NCBI GenBank assembly: GCA_963578105.1
Contig: CAUZBP010000006.1
Span: 1 to 64,000 of the forward strand
DNA length: 64,000 bases
Reading direction: 5' to 3'
DNA from: GCA-2718815 sp963578105
GTDB lineage: Bacteria; Planctomycetota; Planctomycetia; Pirellulales; Pirellulaceae
Under the pieces are notes generated by a model that saw only the letters and a program-made list of their open reading frames with translations, ran no database searches and was not told the origin of the DNA. Position numbers and translations under genes: made by a program. Of this stretch, positions 17,734 through 27,279 are shown piece after piece; within the stretch, counting starts at the first letter, position 1, and every line of letters starts with the position of its first letter.

Positions 17734-18696
17734 ATGAAGATCGTCGTGATGGGAACCGGTGGCTTCGCCGTCCCCAGCTTCAAAGCTCTGGTCGATTCGA
17801 GACACGTGGTGCCAGCGCTCTTCACGCGGCCCGCTCGACTAGCAACTGGTCGACGACAGCCGCCGGTCAACCCCATGCGCGAGTTCGCCGAAGCAGCCGG
17901 GATTCCAGTACTGGCACCTGAGAGTATCGATTCTCCTGAGGCCCACCACGAGTTGAAGCAACTCGAGCCTGACGTGTTGGTTGTCTGTGATTACGGCCAA
18001 ATCCTGGCTGCGGCCACGTTGCAGCTGGCACGCTATGGTGGGATCAACTTGCATGCTTCTCTCTTACCCAAGTACCGAGGCGCTGCTCCGATCAATTGGG
18101 CAATTTACCATGGTGAATCGGAAACGGGCGTGACCGTGATTCATATGACACGCCAACTCGACGGTGGTCCGTGCTTGATTCAAAGCAAGGTCGCCATCGG
18201 TGCCGAGGAAACGGCAGTCGAATTGGAAGAACGGCTGGCTGAATTGGGAGCGGAAGCCGTCGCGCAAGGCCTGGAACTGCTCGCGTCCGGCCATGGTGAG
18301 AGCATTGGCCTTCCCCAGGACACTGCATTCGTCACACAGGCACCCAGGCTAAAGAAAACCGATGGACAAGTCCACTGGTCCCGGACAGCCCAACAAATCA
18401 ACAATCAAGTTCGCGCTTTCAAGCCCTGGCCCCGAAGCTACACGGACCTGTTTCGACCAGACTGCAAACCGATTCGCCTCATTCTCGATGAGGTGTCCGT
18501 TGCAGATGACTCGCCTCAGAATTTGAAACCTGGAACTATTATTGATTTGCACAAAAATCGACTGCTCATCGCCACTGGCTTGGGCAGTCTATCACTTGAG
18601 CGTATCCAACCCACGGGAAAACGCGTCCTGGCAATTGATGAGTTCCTGCGCGGTTATTCCCTGAACTCCGATGTGTTTTTCGGAACAGTCGAGTGA
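17734..18696 (+). CDS. fmt: Methionyl-tRNA formyltransferase
   Basis: Transfers a formyl group from 10-formyl-tetrahydrofolate to initiator Met-tRNA (320 aa, usual length). The N-terminal formyltransferase fold starts with IVVMGTGGFAVPSF. The folate and catalytic region shows GGINLHASLLPKYRGAAPIN (conserved N, H and the SLLPxYRG loop). The C-terminal OB-like domain for tRNA follows (DGQVHWSRTAQQINNQVRAF). ATG start with GAGGA upstream, 11 bases after def. The formate-tetrahydrofolate ligase at 37.6-39.2 kb can supply the same one-carbon pool. Confidence 0.97.
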   Translation: MKIVVMGTGGFAVPSFKALVDSRHVVPALFTRPARLATGRRQPPVNPMREFAEAAGIPVLAPESIDSPEAHHELKQLEPDVLVVCDYGQILAAATLQLARYGGINLHASLLPKYRGAAPINWAIYHGESETGVTVIHMTRQLDGGPCLIQSKVAIGAEETAVELEERLAELGAEAVAQGLELLASGHGESIGLPQDTAFVTQAPRLKKTDGQVHWSRTAQQINNQVRAFKPWPRSYTDLFRPDCKPIRLILDEVSVADDSPQNLKPGTIIDLHKNRLLIATGLGSLSLERIQPTGKRVLAIDEFLRGYSLNSDVFFGTVE

Positions 18697-19023
18697 ATCC
18701 TCCCCGGGGAATCGGGGCCGCCGGTTACTCCCCTCCATGAACCGAAAACTTCGTCTCGCCTGCCCGATTCACGACGGCACGTTGGTGGCCACAACCAGAA
18801 AGAAGGATTCGTCCCAGCCGGCCGGTTGATTCTGCTATCTCGGGCAAGCCCCGAAAAAATCGCACAAGACGGCCAGCTAATTCAGCCGGCCAACAGGATT
18901 CTTTCCCGGAACTGATTGGTAACCCCACGAAATGGAGCTGCAATCCCCCTCGCGGCACCCCTGCCCAACGTGCTACCATGACGGGTGCCTGAGTAGCGAA
19001 TCGTTCAAGCAAGGAGGCCGGTA
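18697..19023. other. Spacer with a GC-rich hairpin after fmt
   Basis: A short hairpin (CCCCG 18702-18706, CGGGG 18713-18717) follows the fmt stop but has no T run. The rest holds no convincing gene. A textbook ribosome binding site (AAGGAGG) at its right end serves the next gene. Confidence 0.5.
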
Positions 19024-19314
19024 ATGGTTCACTGGGGTATGCTAGACTGGATTTTGTTTCTAATAGCCGGGTACATCGCCGTCACCACCCTGTGCCATCT
19101 CATGCAGCGGCATCGTAAAAAAGTGCTGGACCGGCTACATGCAGAATGGGATGCCGAACAAAAACGCCAAAAGGCTGCCGAATTATGTAATCGGCAGGAG
19201 GAATTTCGAGCAGAACAGCAACAAAACGATCGAGAACGATTGCTACGTCGTTTGAAGACGGAAAAGCAGAACAGGCAACAGTCGGACGTTGGCCGGGCAG
19301 ACCTGAGGGCCTGA
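19024..19314 (+). CDS. Small membrane-anchored coiled-coil protein
   Basis: A 96-aa protein with AAGGAGG placed 6 bases before the ATG, the best ribosome binding site in this part of the window. One N-terminal membrane helix (LDWILFLIAGYIAVTTLCHL) is followed by a very polar helix rich in R, E, Q and K (EWDAEQKRQKAAELCNRQEE) that should form a cytoplasmic coiled coil. Family unknown to me. The layout resembles small membrane tethers such as YtxH or ZipA-like stubs, but nothing more specific is supported. Its neighbours fmt and miaB are unrelated in role. Confidence 0.75.
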   Translation: MVHWGMLDWILFLIAGYIAVTTLCHLMQRHRKKVLDRLHAEWDAEQKRQKAAELCNRQEEFRAEQQQNDRERLLRRLKTEKQNRQQSDVGRADLRA

Positions 19315-19427
19315 AACCATCTCGGTGACGACCGGATCGCACTCAGCGGCGTCCTGATTGGCAACGTACTTTCTTCTGCAACCTGGCTTCTCCTCAACTG
19401 AGGTCGTGCCGGTCTTTCCACCCACTC

Positions 19428-20873
19428 ATGAACAAACGCCTCTACATAGAAACCGTTGGCTGCCAGATGAATGTGCTCGACAGCGAGCTCGTCGTGGCAA
19501 GCTTGCGCCAGAGGGGTTACGAGCTGGTCGAGTCACCTAAACACGCGGACACGGTTCTTTTCAACACGTGCTCCGTACGACAGCATGCCGAGGACAAAAT
19601 TTACAGTGCCTTGGGACGTCTTAAGCACGCCAAACAACATCATCCCCAGAAGATCATCGGTGTGCTTGGTTGTATGGCTCAGAAAGATCAGAAACAGATT
19701 TTTGAACGGGCTCCTTACGTAGACCTCGTCGTGGGACCTGGTCAGTTGCATCAGGTTCCCGATCTTATCGAAAAAATTTCGCAGGGTTCCGGACCATGCA
19801 TGGAAGTCAGTTTGGGTCGCAAGGATGGTAGCCGGGACCAGATCAGCCGCAGTCATGAAAGTTTTGATCCCCTACGAGATCCGACCATGCGTCCAACGCC
19901 GTTCCAGGCGTATGTGCGTATTCAAATTGGCTGCGACAAATTCTGCACCTATTGCATTGTGCCCATGGTACGGGGTCCCGAACAGGGCCGGGCACCTGAC
20001 GATATCGTGAGCGAAGCACGTGTTCTTGTCGAACAAGGGACCAAAGAAATTACTCTGCTTGGCCAAACGGTGAATAGTTACCGCTATCGTAGCGACGGAA
20101 TGACCACGCGTTTTTCTGATTTGTTGTCGATGTTGCATGACATCAATGGACTGGAACGCATCAAATTCGTGACCAGTTATCCGAAAGACATGACAGACGA
20201 CCTGCTGTGTGCAGTGCGGGATCTGTCCAAAGTTTCTCCTCACTTACACGTCCCGGCTCAAAGCGGATCGAATCGGATTCTCGCCCGCATGAAGCGTGGC
20301 TACACGGTGGAAGACTACCAGGAAATGATGCAGCGCATTCATGACACCGTCCCCGACGCTGCCGTGACCAGCGATTTCATTGTGGGTTTCTGCGGAGAAA
20401 CCGAAGACGACTTTCAACAGACGGTCAACTTAGTCAAGACCTGTCGTTTCAAAAATAGTTTCATCTTTAAATACAGCGTCCGCCCCGGTACAAAAGGTGC
20501 GGAACAGCTGATAGATGATGTACCCGAAGCAGTCAAGAAGCGCCGCAATAACGAATTGCTTGCCGTTCAGAATGCGATTAGCGAACAAGGCAATTTGCCT
20601 TTCCTGGGAAGAACCCTGGAGGTGTTGGTCGAGGGTCCTAGCAAAACTGCCGTAAAACAAGGGACCGACTCCAATCCGATTTTACAGCTGACCGGCCGCA
20701 CACTGTGTGATCGCATCGTCGTCTTCGAGGGAAACGAACGACAGATCGGCCAGATCCTGCCCGTGACCTGCTACGACACAACATCCTTTACGCTGTTCGG
20801 GACCGTCGTCACCAGTCATATTGGACCACAGGCTTATGACTTGGAACCTCTCAAAGCATCTGCTCAAAAATAG
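19428..20873 (+). CDS. miaB: tRNA-2-methylthio-N6-isopentenyladenosine methylthiotransferase MiaB
   Basis: Radical SAM enzyme that adds the methylthio group to i6A37 of tRNAs (481 aa). The N-terminal UPF0004 domain has the auxiliary cluster cysteines C12 (VGCQMNVLDSE), C48 (FNTCSVR) and C82 (LGCMAQ). The radical SAM cluster is IGCDKFCTYCIVP (C169, C173, C176). A C-terminal TRAM domain follows (LGRTLEVLVEGPSK). The match to MiaB rather than RimO or MtaB rests on the CQMN and NTCSVR wording. No Shine-Dalgarno site precedes the ATG. Stands alone; the next gene is about 350 bases away. Confidence 0.96.
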   Translation: MNKRLYIETVGCQMNVLDSELVVASLRQRGYELVESPKHADTVLFNTCSVRQHAEDKIYSALGRLKHAKQHHPQKIIGVLGCMAQKDQKQIFERAPYVDLVVGPGQLHQVPDLIEKISQGSGPCMEVSLGRKDGSRDQISRSHESFDPLRDPTMRPTPFQAYVRIQIGCDKFCTYCIVPMVRGPEQGRAPDDIVSEARVLVEQGTKEITLLGQTVNSYRYRSDGMTTRFSDLLSMLHDINGLERIKFVTSYPKDMTDDLLCAVRDLSKVSPHLHVPAQSGSNRILARMKRGYTVEDYQEMMQRIHDTVPDAAVTSDFIVGFCGETEDDFQQTVNLVKTCRFKNSFIFKYSVRPGTKGAEQLIDDVPEAVKKRRNNELLAVQNAISEQGNLPFLGRTLEVLVEGPSKTAVKQGTDSNPILQLTGRTLCDRIVVFEGNERQIGQILPVTCYDTTSFTLFGTVVTSHIGPQAYDLEPLKASAQK

Positions 20874-21224
20874 CCGAACTGTCCAAAAAATCGCTGTCGT
20901 AACAACCAACAACGAGATCCGGGAGGACTGCCTGAGGTAGCACTCGTGGGAAGACAACTGGTCTGACTTGTAGATTCACTTTGTAGACTGGCTTTCGACG
21001 TCCGCCGCCTGCAAGTCGAGTAGCTGAAGTCCGCCACAGGGCATGGCGGGTGATGCGAACTGAACCGGGTTCCCATCCACCGCCAGCCACGGATTATTCG
21101 TGCAAGCAAAATAAACTGTTGTGTCCGTAAAAACTGGATGGCCTGCGCTACTCAGCCTGCAATAAAATCGGCTCCCCCCGGTCCGGTTTGCACATTCTTG
21201 TTGTATCATGTAGCTGATACGCTC
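20874..21224. other. Spacer between miaB and glnE
   Basis: No gene supported. It contains a perfect 6-bp hairpin (CCGCCA 21031-21036, TGGCGG 21044-21049) without a T run. If the glnE ATG at 21138 were used, the last 87 bases would be coding. Confidence 0.45.
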
Positions 21225-24200
21225 ATGCAAACAGATCAGCTGGTTCATTATCTTGACGATCCTCGTTCTGCCGAGGAGTGGTTACGCTGCTTCGGCGTTA
21301 ACAACCTTGCACGTGCGCACAGTAATTTTTTGAAATTGGCAGACTGTGGGATTACGCTGAAGCTTTTGGACAACATCTGCGAACAGTTGCTCCAATGTTT
21401 ACCTCGCTGCAGTGATCCAGATATGGCCCTGAACAATCTGGAACGTTTCTTCCTTGCATCCCGTAATCCGCTCAGCTTGGCTTCACTGTTCGAGCGGGAT
21501 GACGAGGCACTTTCCATCCTGATTCAGATGATTTCGACAAGCCAGCATTTAAGCGATGTACTGATCCAAGATCCGGAAAGTTACGACCTGTTACGCATCA
21601 CCGAAGGGCATCCGGTTGCTGCTGCAGTACTGGTTGATGAAATTCGCAGTGAGACCGAGACGTTGGACGACCTCCATGCCGTGATGCTGAGCATACGACG
21701 CTTCAAAAGACGTGAAACGTTGCGGATCGCGTTCGGCGACATCGTCCGTGAACATAGCCTGGAGATCGTTACAAGACAGATCTCGTATCTGGCGGATGCA
21801 ATTTGCGAAGCGGCCTTCCATGCCGCTTGGCGCAGCCTAGTAAAGCAGCGGGGTATTCCGCGGGGCCCCGACAAAAATCCCGCAAGGTTTGTCGTACTCG
21901 GTTTCGGAAAATTGGGCGGCACCGAGCTAAATTATTCCAGTGATATCGAGCTGATGTTTCTGTATAACGTCGATGGGAAAACAGACGGTGAACGTGCTAC
22001 CAGCAACGCCGAATTCTTTGAACAACTGGCTCACAGTTTTGCCCGTCTATTACAGGAACCCACTGAATTAGGAATCGCCTACGGCCTCGACTTGCGTCTA
22101 CGCCCGGAAGGCAGTCAAGGACTCAAGGTCACTCATGTGGACCGCGCAATCGACTACTACGATATCCACGGGCGAACCTGGGAACGGCAGGCGCTAATGA
22201 AGGCACGCCCCATTGCGGGCAACCATGACCTGGGCCAGGAGTTCCTGAATCGGCTGCAACCCTGGATCTATCGTCGCTATTTAAATCGAGCTGATATTAC
22301 TGGTATCAAAGCGTTGAAACGAAGGATTGAACGTCTCGCGGTTCGGGACGCCAACGACCTTCGTGACGTTAAAACAGGCCATGGTGGTCTGCGTGATATC
22401 GAATTTGTCATTCAGTTTTTACAACTCCTTCACGGTGGTGACCTGCCGCAAGTGCGCACAGGTAATACCCTGGAAGCCATTGCCGCGCTGGAACAGGTGG
22501 GTTGCCTTAATATGCAGGAACGTTCTCGCCTGGAAACCAACTATCGTTTCCTGCGACAAATCGAACATCGTCTGCAAATTCTGTTCGACTTACAGACGCA
22601 TACTTTACCTGAAGACGAGACCGAGTTGACAAAATTAGCTCACAGTACGGGCTACGAAAACACCCTCGCTGCCTCCGCTTTGCAGGCTTTTCGTGAAAAC
22701 TACGCGAGCACGACCGCGCTAAATCACAAAATCCTCAATCACCTCCTGTACGATGCTTTTCGAGATGATGCCGAAGCTGAGCCGGAAGTCGATCTGATCC
22801 TGGATCCCGATCCCAGCCAACAATTTATTGAAGAAGTTTTGAGTTGCTATAATTTCCAAGACACACAGGCAGCTTTTCGCAATTTCACGGCACTCGCGCA
22901 GGAGAAAATTCCTTTTCTTTCCACTCGTCGTTGCCGTCATTTCCTGGCTTCTATTGCACCCAACCTGTTGCAAGCAATCAACGCAACGCCCGATGCGGAT
23001 GCAACACTGGCGGATCTCAGCCGAGTCAGCGAATCTTTGGGGGGGAAAGGCGTTCTTTGGGAACTGTTCAGCTTCCATCCTGCCTCGCTGGAACTGTATG
23101 TGCGGCTGTGTGCATCCAGCTCGTATCTGACAGGTATTCTCACAAGTAATCCAGGCATGATTGATGAGTTGATGGACTCGTTACTACTGGACCGACTCCC
23201 GACTATCGACTTGCTCGAGGCGACACTGCAGGACCTATGCCGGGGGGCGGAAGATATCGATCCCATCCTGCATAGTTTCAAGGCGGCACAACATCTGCGA
23301 GTTGGCGTGCGCGACATTCTTGCCAAAGGGACCATCGACGAGACGACTCGCGCCCTGGCGGATGTTGCCGAAGTCTGCTTAAGACAGATTGCAACCCGTG
23401 AATTTCAACGACTGGAAGAAAGATACGGCGAACCCACGTATTGTGGCCCTGACGGTAAACAACGGAGGTGCGAACTGATCATCCTGGCATTAGGGAAGCT
23501 CGGAGGAAGGGAACCCAATTATCATAGCGATCTCGATTTGATTTTTCTGTATGAAGGTGAAGGGCAAACGCTCCCACGTCACCCCAACCGCAGGAGCGAA
23601 AGAAGTACCACAAATCAACACTTTTTCAGCGAACTGAGCCAGCGACTCTTAAAGGTTGTCGACCGCCTGGGCCCCTACGGTCAATTATACGAGGTGGGTA
23701 CGCGTTTGTGCCTCACAGGAAAAAGCGGTGCCCAGGCAGTTTCAATCGACGAATTTAAACGTTATTTCGCTGACGAGCAGGGATCACTCTCGGAACGACA
23801 GGCGCTCTGCAAAGCACGCCCCATCTGTGGCTCGGAACAGGCCTGCCAGCGTATCATGGAGGTCATTCATCACATTCTCCGGAATCCCTCCTGGAAAGAC
23901 GCTTACTTACACGAAATCACAGAAACACGGCGCAGGCTGGAATCATCCGCATCGCCGAGAAATCTGAAACGTGCCCCTGGTGGAACGATCGACATTGAAT
24001 TCATCGTGCAAATGTTACAACTTCGGCACGGGGCCAAATCCCGCAAGATCCTTCGACCTGGTACGCTGTCCGCTCTCTCCAGTCTGCACGAGGAAGGATT
24101 TCTCGACAAAGACACCTTTGTGACACTCAGCGAGGCTTATCGCTACCTGCGTGGAGTTGAAGCACGCCTGCGGTTAATGAATACGGCCGCCCGGCACGAC

Positions 24201-24344
24201 CTGCCTGAAGACCGTACAGAACTTGCGAAACTGGCATACTTGCTTCATGAAGACTCTGCAACAGGCCTGGAGACCAGAAGTCGAAACATTACCACTGAAG
24301 CACGTCGCCTTTATCGTTGTCTTTTCAATTCCGTGCAGAACTGA
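21225..24344 (+). CDS. glnE: Bifunctional glutamine synthetase adenylyltransferase/deadenylyltransferase
   Basis: Controls glutamine synthetase by adding or removing AMP (1039 aa from ATG 21225; an upstream ATG at 21138 would add 29 residues and neither has a clear ribosome binding site). Two nucleotidyltransferase domains are visible. The N-terminal adenylyl-removing domain has GFGKLGGTELNYSSDIELMF and DLRLRPEGSQG. The C-terminal adenylylating domain has ALGKLGGREPNYHSDLDLIF, but its third motif, normally xDxRLRPxG, reads VGTRLCLTGKSG, so the expected aspartate is glycine. PII/UTase-binding and GlnD-like helical regions lie between. The stop overlaps the next start (TGATG). Confidence 0.94.
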   Translation: MQTDQLVHYLDDPRSAEEWLRCFGVNNLARAHSNFLKLADCGITLKLLDNICEQLLQCLPRCSDPDMALNNLERFFLASRNPLSLASLFERDDEALSILIQMISTSQHLSDVLIQDPESYDLLRITEGHPVAAAVLVDEIRSETETLDDLHAVMLSIRRFKRRETLRIAFGDIVREHSLEIVTRQISYLADAICEAAFHAAWRSLVKQRGIPRGPDKNPARFVVLGFGKLGGTELNYSSDIELMFLYNVDGKTDGERATSNAEFFEQLAHSFARLLQEPTELGIAYGLDLRLRPEGSQGLKVTHVDRAIDYYDIHGRTWERQALMKARPIAGNHDLGQEFLNRLQPWIYRRYLNRADITGIKALKRRIERLAVRDANDLRDVKTGHGGLRDIEFVIQFLQLLHGGDLPQVRTGNTLEAIAALEQVGCLNMQERSRLETNYRFLRQIEHRLQILFDLQTHTLPEDETELTKLAHSTGYENTLAASALQAFRENYASTTALNHKILNHLLYDAFRDDAEAEPEVDLILDPDPSQQFIEEVLSCYNFQDTQAAFRNFTALAQEKIPFLSTRRCRHFLASIAPNLLQAINATPDADATLADLSRVSESLGGKGVLWELFSFHPASLELYVRLCASSSYLTGILTSNPGMIDELMDSLLLDRLPTIDLLEATLQDLCRGAEDIDPILHSFKAAQHLRVGVRDILAKGTIDETTRALADVAEVCLRQIATREFQRLEERYGEPTYCGPDGKQRRCELIILALGKLGGREPNYHSDLDLIFLYEGEGQTLPRHPNRRSERSTTNQHFFSELSQRLLKVVDRLGPYGQLYEVGTRLCLTGKSGAQAVSIDEFKRYFADEQGSLSERQALCKARPICGSEQACQRIMEVIHHILRNPSWKDAYLHEITETRRRLESSASPRNLKRAPGGTIDIEFIVQMLQLRHGAKSRKILRPGTLSALSSLHEEGFLDKDTFVTLSEAYRYLRGVEARLRLMNTAARHDLPEDRTELAKLAYLLHEDSATGLETRSRNITTEARRLYRCLFNSVQN

Positions 24345-25009
24345 TGGCTCACTTCTCGACAATCATTTTCGACCTGGATGGTACACTGCTCGACACGCTG
24401 GCGGATATTGCAGGCGCCGCCAATCACGTTCTGGAACAGGTAGGAGCACCACCAGAGCCCGTAGATCATTATCGTTACTATGTTGGCGATGGCGTGGTCA
24501 ATCTATTCTCGCGAGCTTTGCCTGAAGAACTTCGCACGGACGATAATGTTCAATCCTGCGTGAACTCTTTCGGCGAAGCGTACCGTCAGCACTGGAACAT
24601 CCACACCAAACCTTACAGGGGGATACCCGAATTACTGGCTTCACTCGTCTCCGCCCAGCTGAAAACAGCCGTCTTGTCGAACAAACCGCATGAATTTACA
24701 AAGCAATGCATCGCTGGTTTTTTGCCAGAACATCCGTTTGATCTAGTACTGGGGCAAAGCGAGTTGATTCCTCCCAAGCCGGATCCCACAGGACTGCTTA
24801 ACGTTGTTCAGACTCTGAAGGTCACAGCCGAGAATTGCCTCTACGTCGGCGATACCGCAACCGACATGCAAACCGCCGTCACCGTCGGGATGTTTGCGGT
24901 AGGTGTCACCTGGGGTTTTCGACCTCGTCAGGAACTTGTCGAAAGCGGTGCCCAGGCCCTGATTGATCGTCCGGCCGAATTACTCCAGCTGATAACTTCT
25001 AACGGCTAA
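24344..25009 (+). CDS. gph: HAD-superfamily phosphatase, phosphoglycolate phosphatase-like
   Basis: A 221-aa HAD hydrolase. Motif I is IIFDLDGTLLDT (nucleophile D and acid/base D), motif II is TAVLSNKP, the lysine lies in PPKPDP, and motif IV is YVGDTATDMQTA, so the catalytic set is complete. An alpha-helical cap (residues 16-85) follows motif I, as in Gph/PGPase. The ATG overlaps the glnE stop as TGATG, so the two are coupled. Phosphoglycolate clearance is the usual role, though family members also act on other small phosphates; the symbol is therefore tentative. Confidence 0.85.
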   Translation: MAHFSTIIFDLDGTLLDTLADIAGAANHVLEQVGAPPEPVDHYRYYVGDGVVNLFSRALPEELRTDDNVQSCVNSFGEAYRQHWNIHTKPYRGIPELLASLVSAQLKTAVLSNKPHEFTKQCIAGFLPEHPFDLVLGQSELIPPKPDPTGLLNVVQTLKVTAENCLYVGDTATDMQTAVTVGMFAVGVTWGFRPRQELVESGAQALIDRPAELLQLITSNG

Positions 25010-25088
25010 CAATAGCAGCTCCCGGGCTGAATTGGCCCTCACATTTCAGTATGCTGATGACTACAAACGGTTCACTTCTTTTGTCCGG

Positions 25089-27080
25089 ATGAGCATGATG
25101 TTGATGACGACAGCAGCTGATGGTTCTGGTGCCGGTCATTCCACCGGAGGAGCGAGACAGACAGCACCTTACGGTTCCTGGAAGTCCCCCATCTCTGCCG
25201 ATTCGCTCGTGCAGGGATCGGTTCGATTTGGTGACACCGTATTGGACGGAGATACGATCTACTGGATTGAGTCCCGACCAGCGGAAGCAGGACGAAATGT
25301 TGTAGTCCAGCGAGCAGCAGATGGACCCGTCATCGACTTGCTTCCCGAACCCTACAACGCCCGTACGAAGGCCCGCGAATACGGAGGAGGCGCGTTAACC
25401 GTCGTAGGGGGTATTGTCTATTTCGTGAACTATAGCGATCAGTGTGTCTACCGGATCGAACCGGGTCAAACACCGCAGGCAATTACCCGGCCCTCGCAGC
25501 GAGTGTTCGCCGATTTCAGCTACGATGCTCGGCACGACAGGCTCATTTCCGTTTGCGAAAACCACTCGTCGGAAGACCAGGAGCCTGAAATTGTGCTGGT
25601 GGCACTGGAACTGGATGGGTCAGGCCAGGTGACAACCCTTGTTTCGGGATGCGATTTTTACTCTTCACCAAGGGTCAGTCCCGACGGTGACCGATTGGCC
25701 TGGCTCAGTTGGAGTCATCCTAACATGCCTTGGGATGGCACAGAATTGTCTGTCGCGCGGTTCGGAAAAGATGGGCTGCCAGAAGCAACCAAAGTCATCG
25801 CAGGTGGGCAGGCGGAGTCTCTTTTTCAGCCCGAGTGGTCACCCGACGGAAGTCTCTACTTTGCATCGGACCGAACCAACTGGTGGAACCTCTTCCGCTA
25901 CCAACAGGATGATCAAACGGTCCAGGTTACTGATTTACCGGCTGAATTCGGGTTACCCGAGTGGGTAGCGGGCATGTCAACCTACGCGGTTCCCACAGCC
26001 GGGCAACTGATTGCCAGTTACTCACAAAATGGCCAACAAACACTTGTCCGGATCGACACTCTCTCGGGACAGCACTCGGCATGGGAAGTTGCTTATACCT
26101 CCTACGAAGGTGTACGGGCCAACGCCCGAAAAGCCTACGCCCTGGCCGGATCACCTTCAGCTGCAACCGCCTTGGTTGAATTTGATTTAGCATCGGACCA
26201 GACCCAAATCATCCGCCGCTCGAGCGCCAATCTGCCTGGCGAGGGATACACTTCCATTCCCACAGCGATCGAGTTCCCTACAACGGAGGGACAAACAGCG
26301 CATGCCTTTTACTATTCTCCTCTGAACAAGGACTTTCAGGGACCACCCGATGCAGCCCCTCCATTGATCATTTTTGTTCACGGCGGACCCACTTCGGCCA
26401 CTTCCGCTGTATGGAATGCGAAGGTTCAGTACTGGACCAGTCGAGGTTTTGCGGTTTGCGATGTGAACTATCGTGGTAGTACAGGATACGGCCGTGAATA
26501 CCGGAACCGCTTGCGAGAATCCTGGGGAGTTGCCGATGTAGAGGACGCGGCTCATGCAGCAAAGTTTCTGGCTGAGCAAGGCAAGGCGGACAAGGATAAA
26601 CTGCTGATCCGGGGAGGGAGTGCCGGAGGTTATACGACCCTGGCCGCCCTGGCGTTTCATAACGTGTTTGCTGCGGGGGCCAGTTACTATGGTGTAAGTG
26701 ATCTGAGTTTGTTAGTCCAGGACACTCACAAATTCGAGGCTCGGTATCTGGATCGCTTGATCGGCCCCTATCCCGAAGCAAAACAAACCTACGAAGCCCG
26801 ATCACCAATCCATCACCTGGATGGCTTCACTCAACCTGTGATCCTCTTCCAGGGCCTGGAAGATAAAGTCGTACCGCCCAACCAGGCAGAGACAATTCTG
26901 GCAGCACTAAGGGCCAAAGGTATACCGGTGGCTTACATCCCTTTCGAAGGCGAACAGCACGGATTCCGCAAGGCAGAAAATATTGTTCGCTGCCAGCAAG
27001 CCGAACTCTATTTCTATGGCAAGATTTTGGGGTTCGAACCCGCTGATGAAATCGAACCAGTTCTCATTCACGGATTCTAA
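25089..27080 (+). CDS. S9-family prolyl oligopeptidase-like peptidase
   Basis: About 663 aa. The N-terminal half is a beta-propeller with WD/TolB-like blades (FQPEWSPDGSLYFASDRTNW, YSSPRVSPDGDRLAWLSW). The C-terminal alpha/beta hydrolase domain carries the S9 triad: serine in RGGSAGGYT (near residue 511), aspartate in GLEDKVVPP, histidine in EQHGF. The oxyanion region FVHGGPTSAT is also typical. Closest in style to S9C acyl-peptide hydrolase or dipeptidyl peptidase. No signal peptide is obvious, so probably cytoplasmic. The frame opens at TTG 25032; ATGs at 25089, 25095, 25098 and 25104 are all possible and none has a clear Shine-Dalgarno site. Confidence 0.9.
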   Translation: MSMMLMTTAADGSGAGHSTGGARQTAPYGSWKSPISADSLVQGSVRFGDTVLDGDTIYWIESRPAEAGRNVVVQRAADGPVIDLLPEPYNARTKAREYGGGALTVVGGIVYFVNYSDQCVYRIEPGQTPQAITRPSQRVFADFSYDARHDRLISVCENHSSEDQEPEIVLVALELDGSGQVTTLVSGCDFYSSPRVSPDGDRLAWLSWSHPNMPWDGTELSVARFGKDGLPEATKVIAGGQAESLFQPEWSPDGSLYFASDRTNWWNLFRYQQDDQTVQVTDLPAEFGLPEWVAGMSTYAVPTAGQLIASYSQNGQQTLVRIDTLSGQHSAWEVAYTSYEGVRANARKAYALAGSPSAATALVEFDLASDQTQIIRRSSANLPGEGYTSIPTAIEFPTTEGQTAHAFYYSPLNKDFQGPPDAAPPLIIFVHGGPTSATSAVWNAKVQYWTSRGFAVCDVNYRGSTGYGREYRNRLRESWGVADVEDAAHAAKFLAEQGKADKDKLLIRGGSAGGYTTLAALAFHNVFAAGASYYGVSDLSLLVQDTHKFEARYLDRLIGPYPEAKQTYEARSPIHHLDGFTQPVILFQGLEDKVVPPNQAETILAALRAKGIPVAYIPFEGEQHGFRKAENIVRCQQAELYFYGKILGFEPADEIEPVLIHGF

Positions 27081-27279
27081 CTGCCGCGCACTTTCAGCAA
27101 AAGTTTTTGGCAGTCATAATGCAAAGTAGGAGGAATCACGAATTGTAACCCCAACTTCGACACAGGCCCGGCAAACTTGGAGAAGTTTTGAAACTCTCCC
27201 TCGTTTTGCGATTTTAGCGACTGCCGAAGCCTGCAAGCCACAGACTTAAAACCACGTTCTGTCCTTCCGGAAAGAAGCC

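Noticed and set aside
18725..19012. A minus-strand frame in the spacer after fmt.
   Set aside because: Composition is GC-driven, no start signal, and it covers the ribosome binding site of the next gene on the other strand.
24317..24343. An earlier start for the gph-like gene inside the end of glnE.
   Set aside because: The ATG at 24344 overlaps the glnE stop and directly precedes the HAD motif, so the extra residues are unlikely.
27080..27114. A bulged hairpin (ACTGCC to GGCAGT) after the peptidase stop, checked as a terminator.
   Set aside because: Its T run is inside the structure rather than after it.
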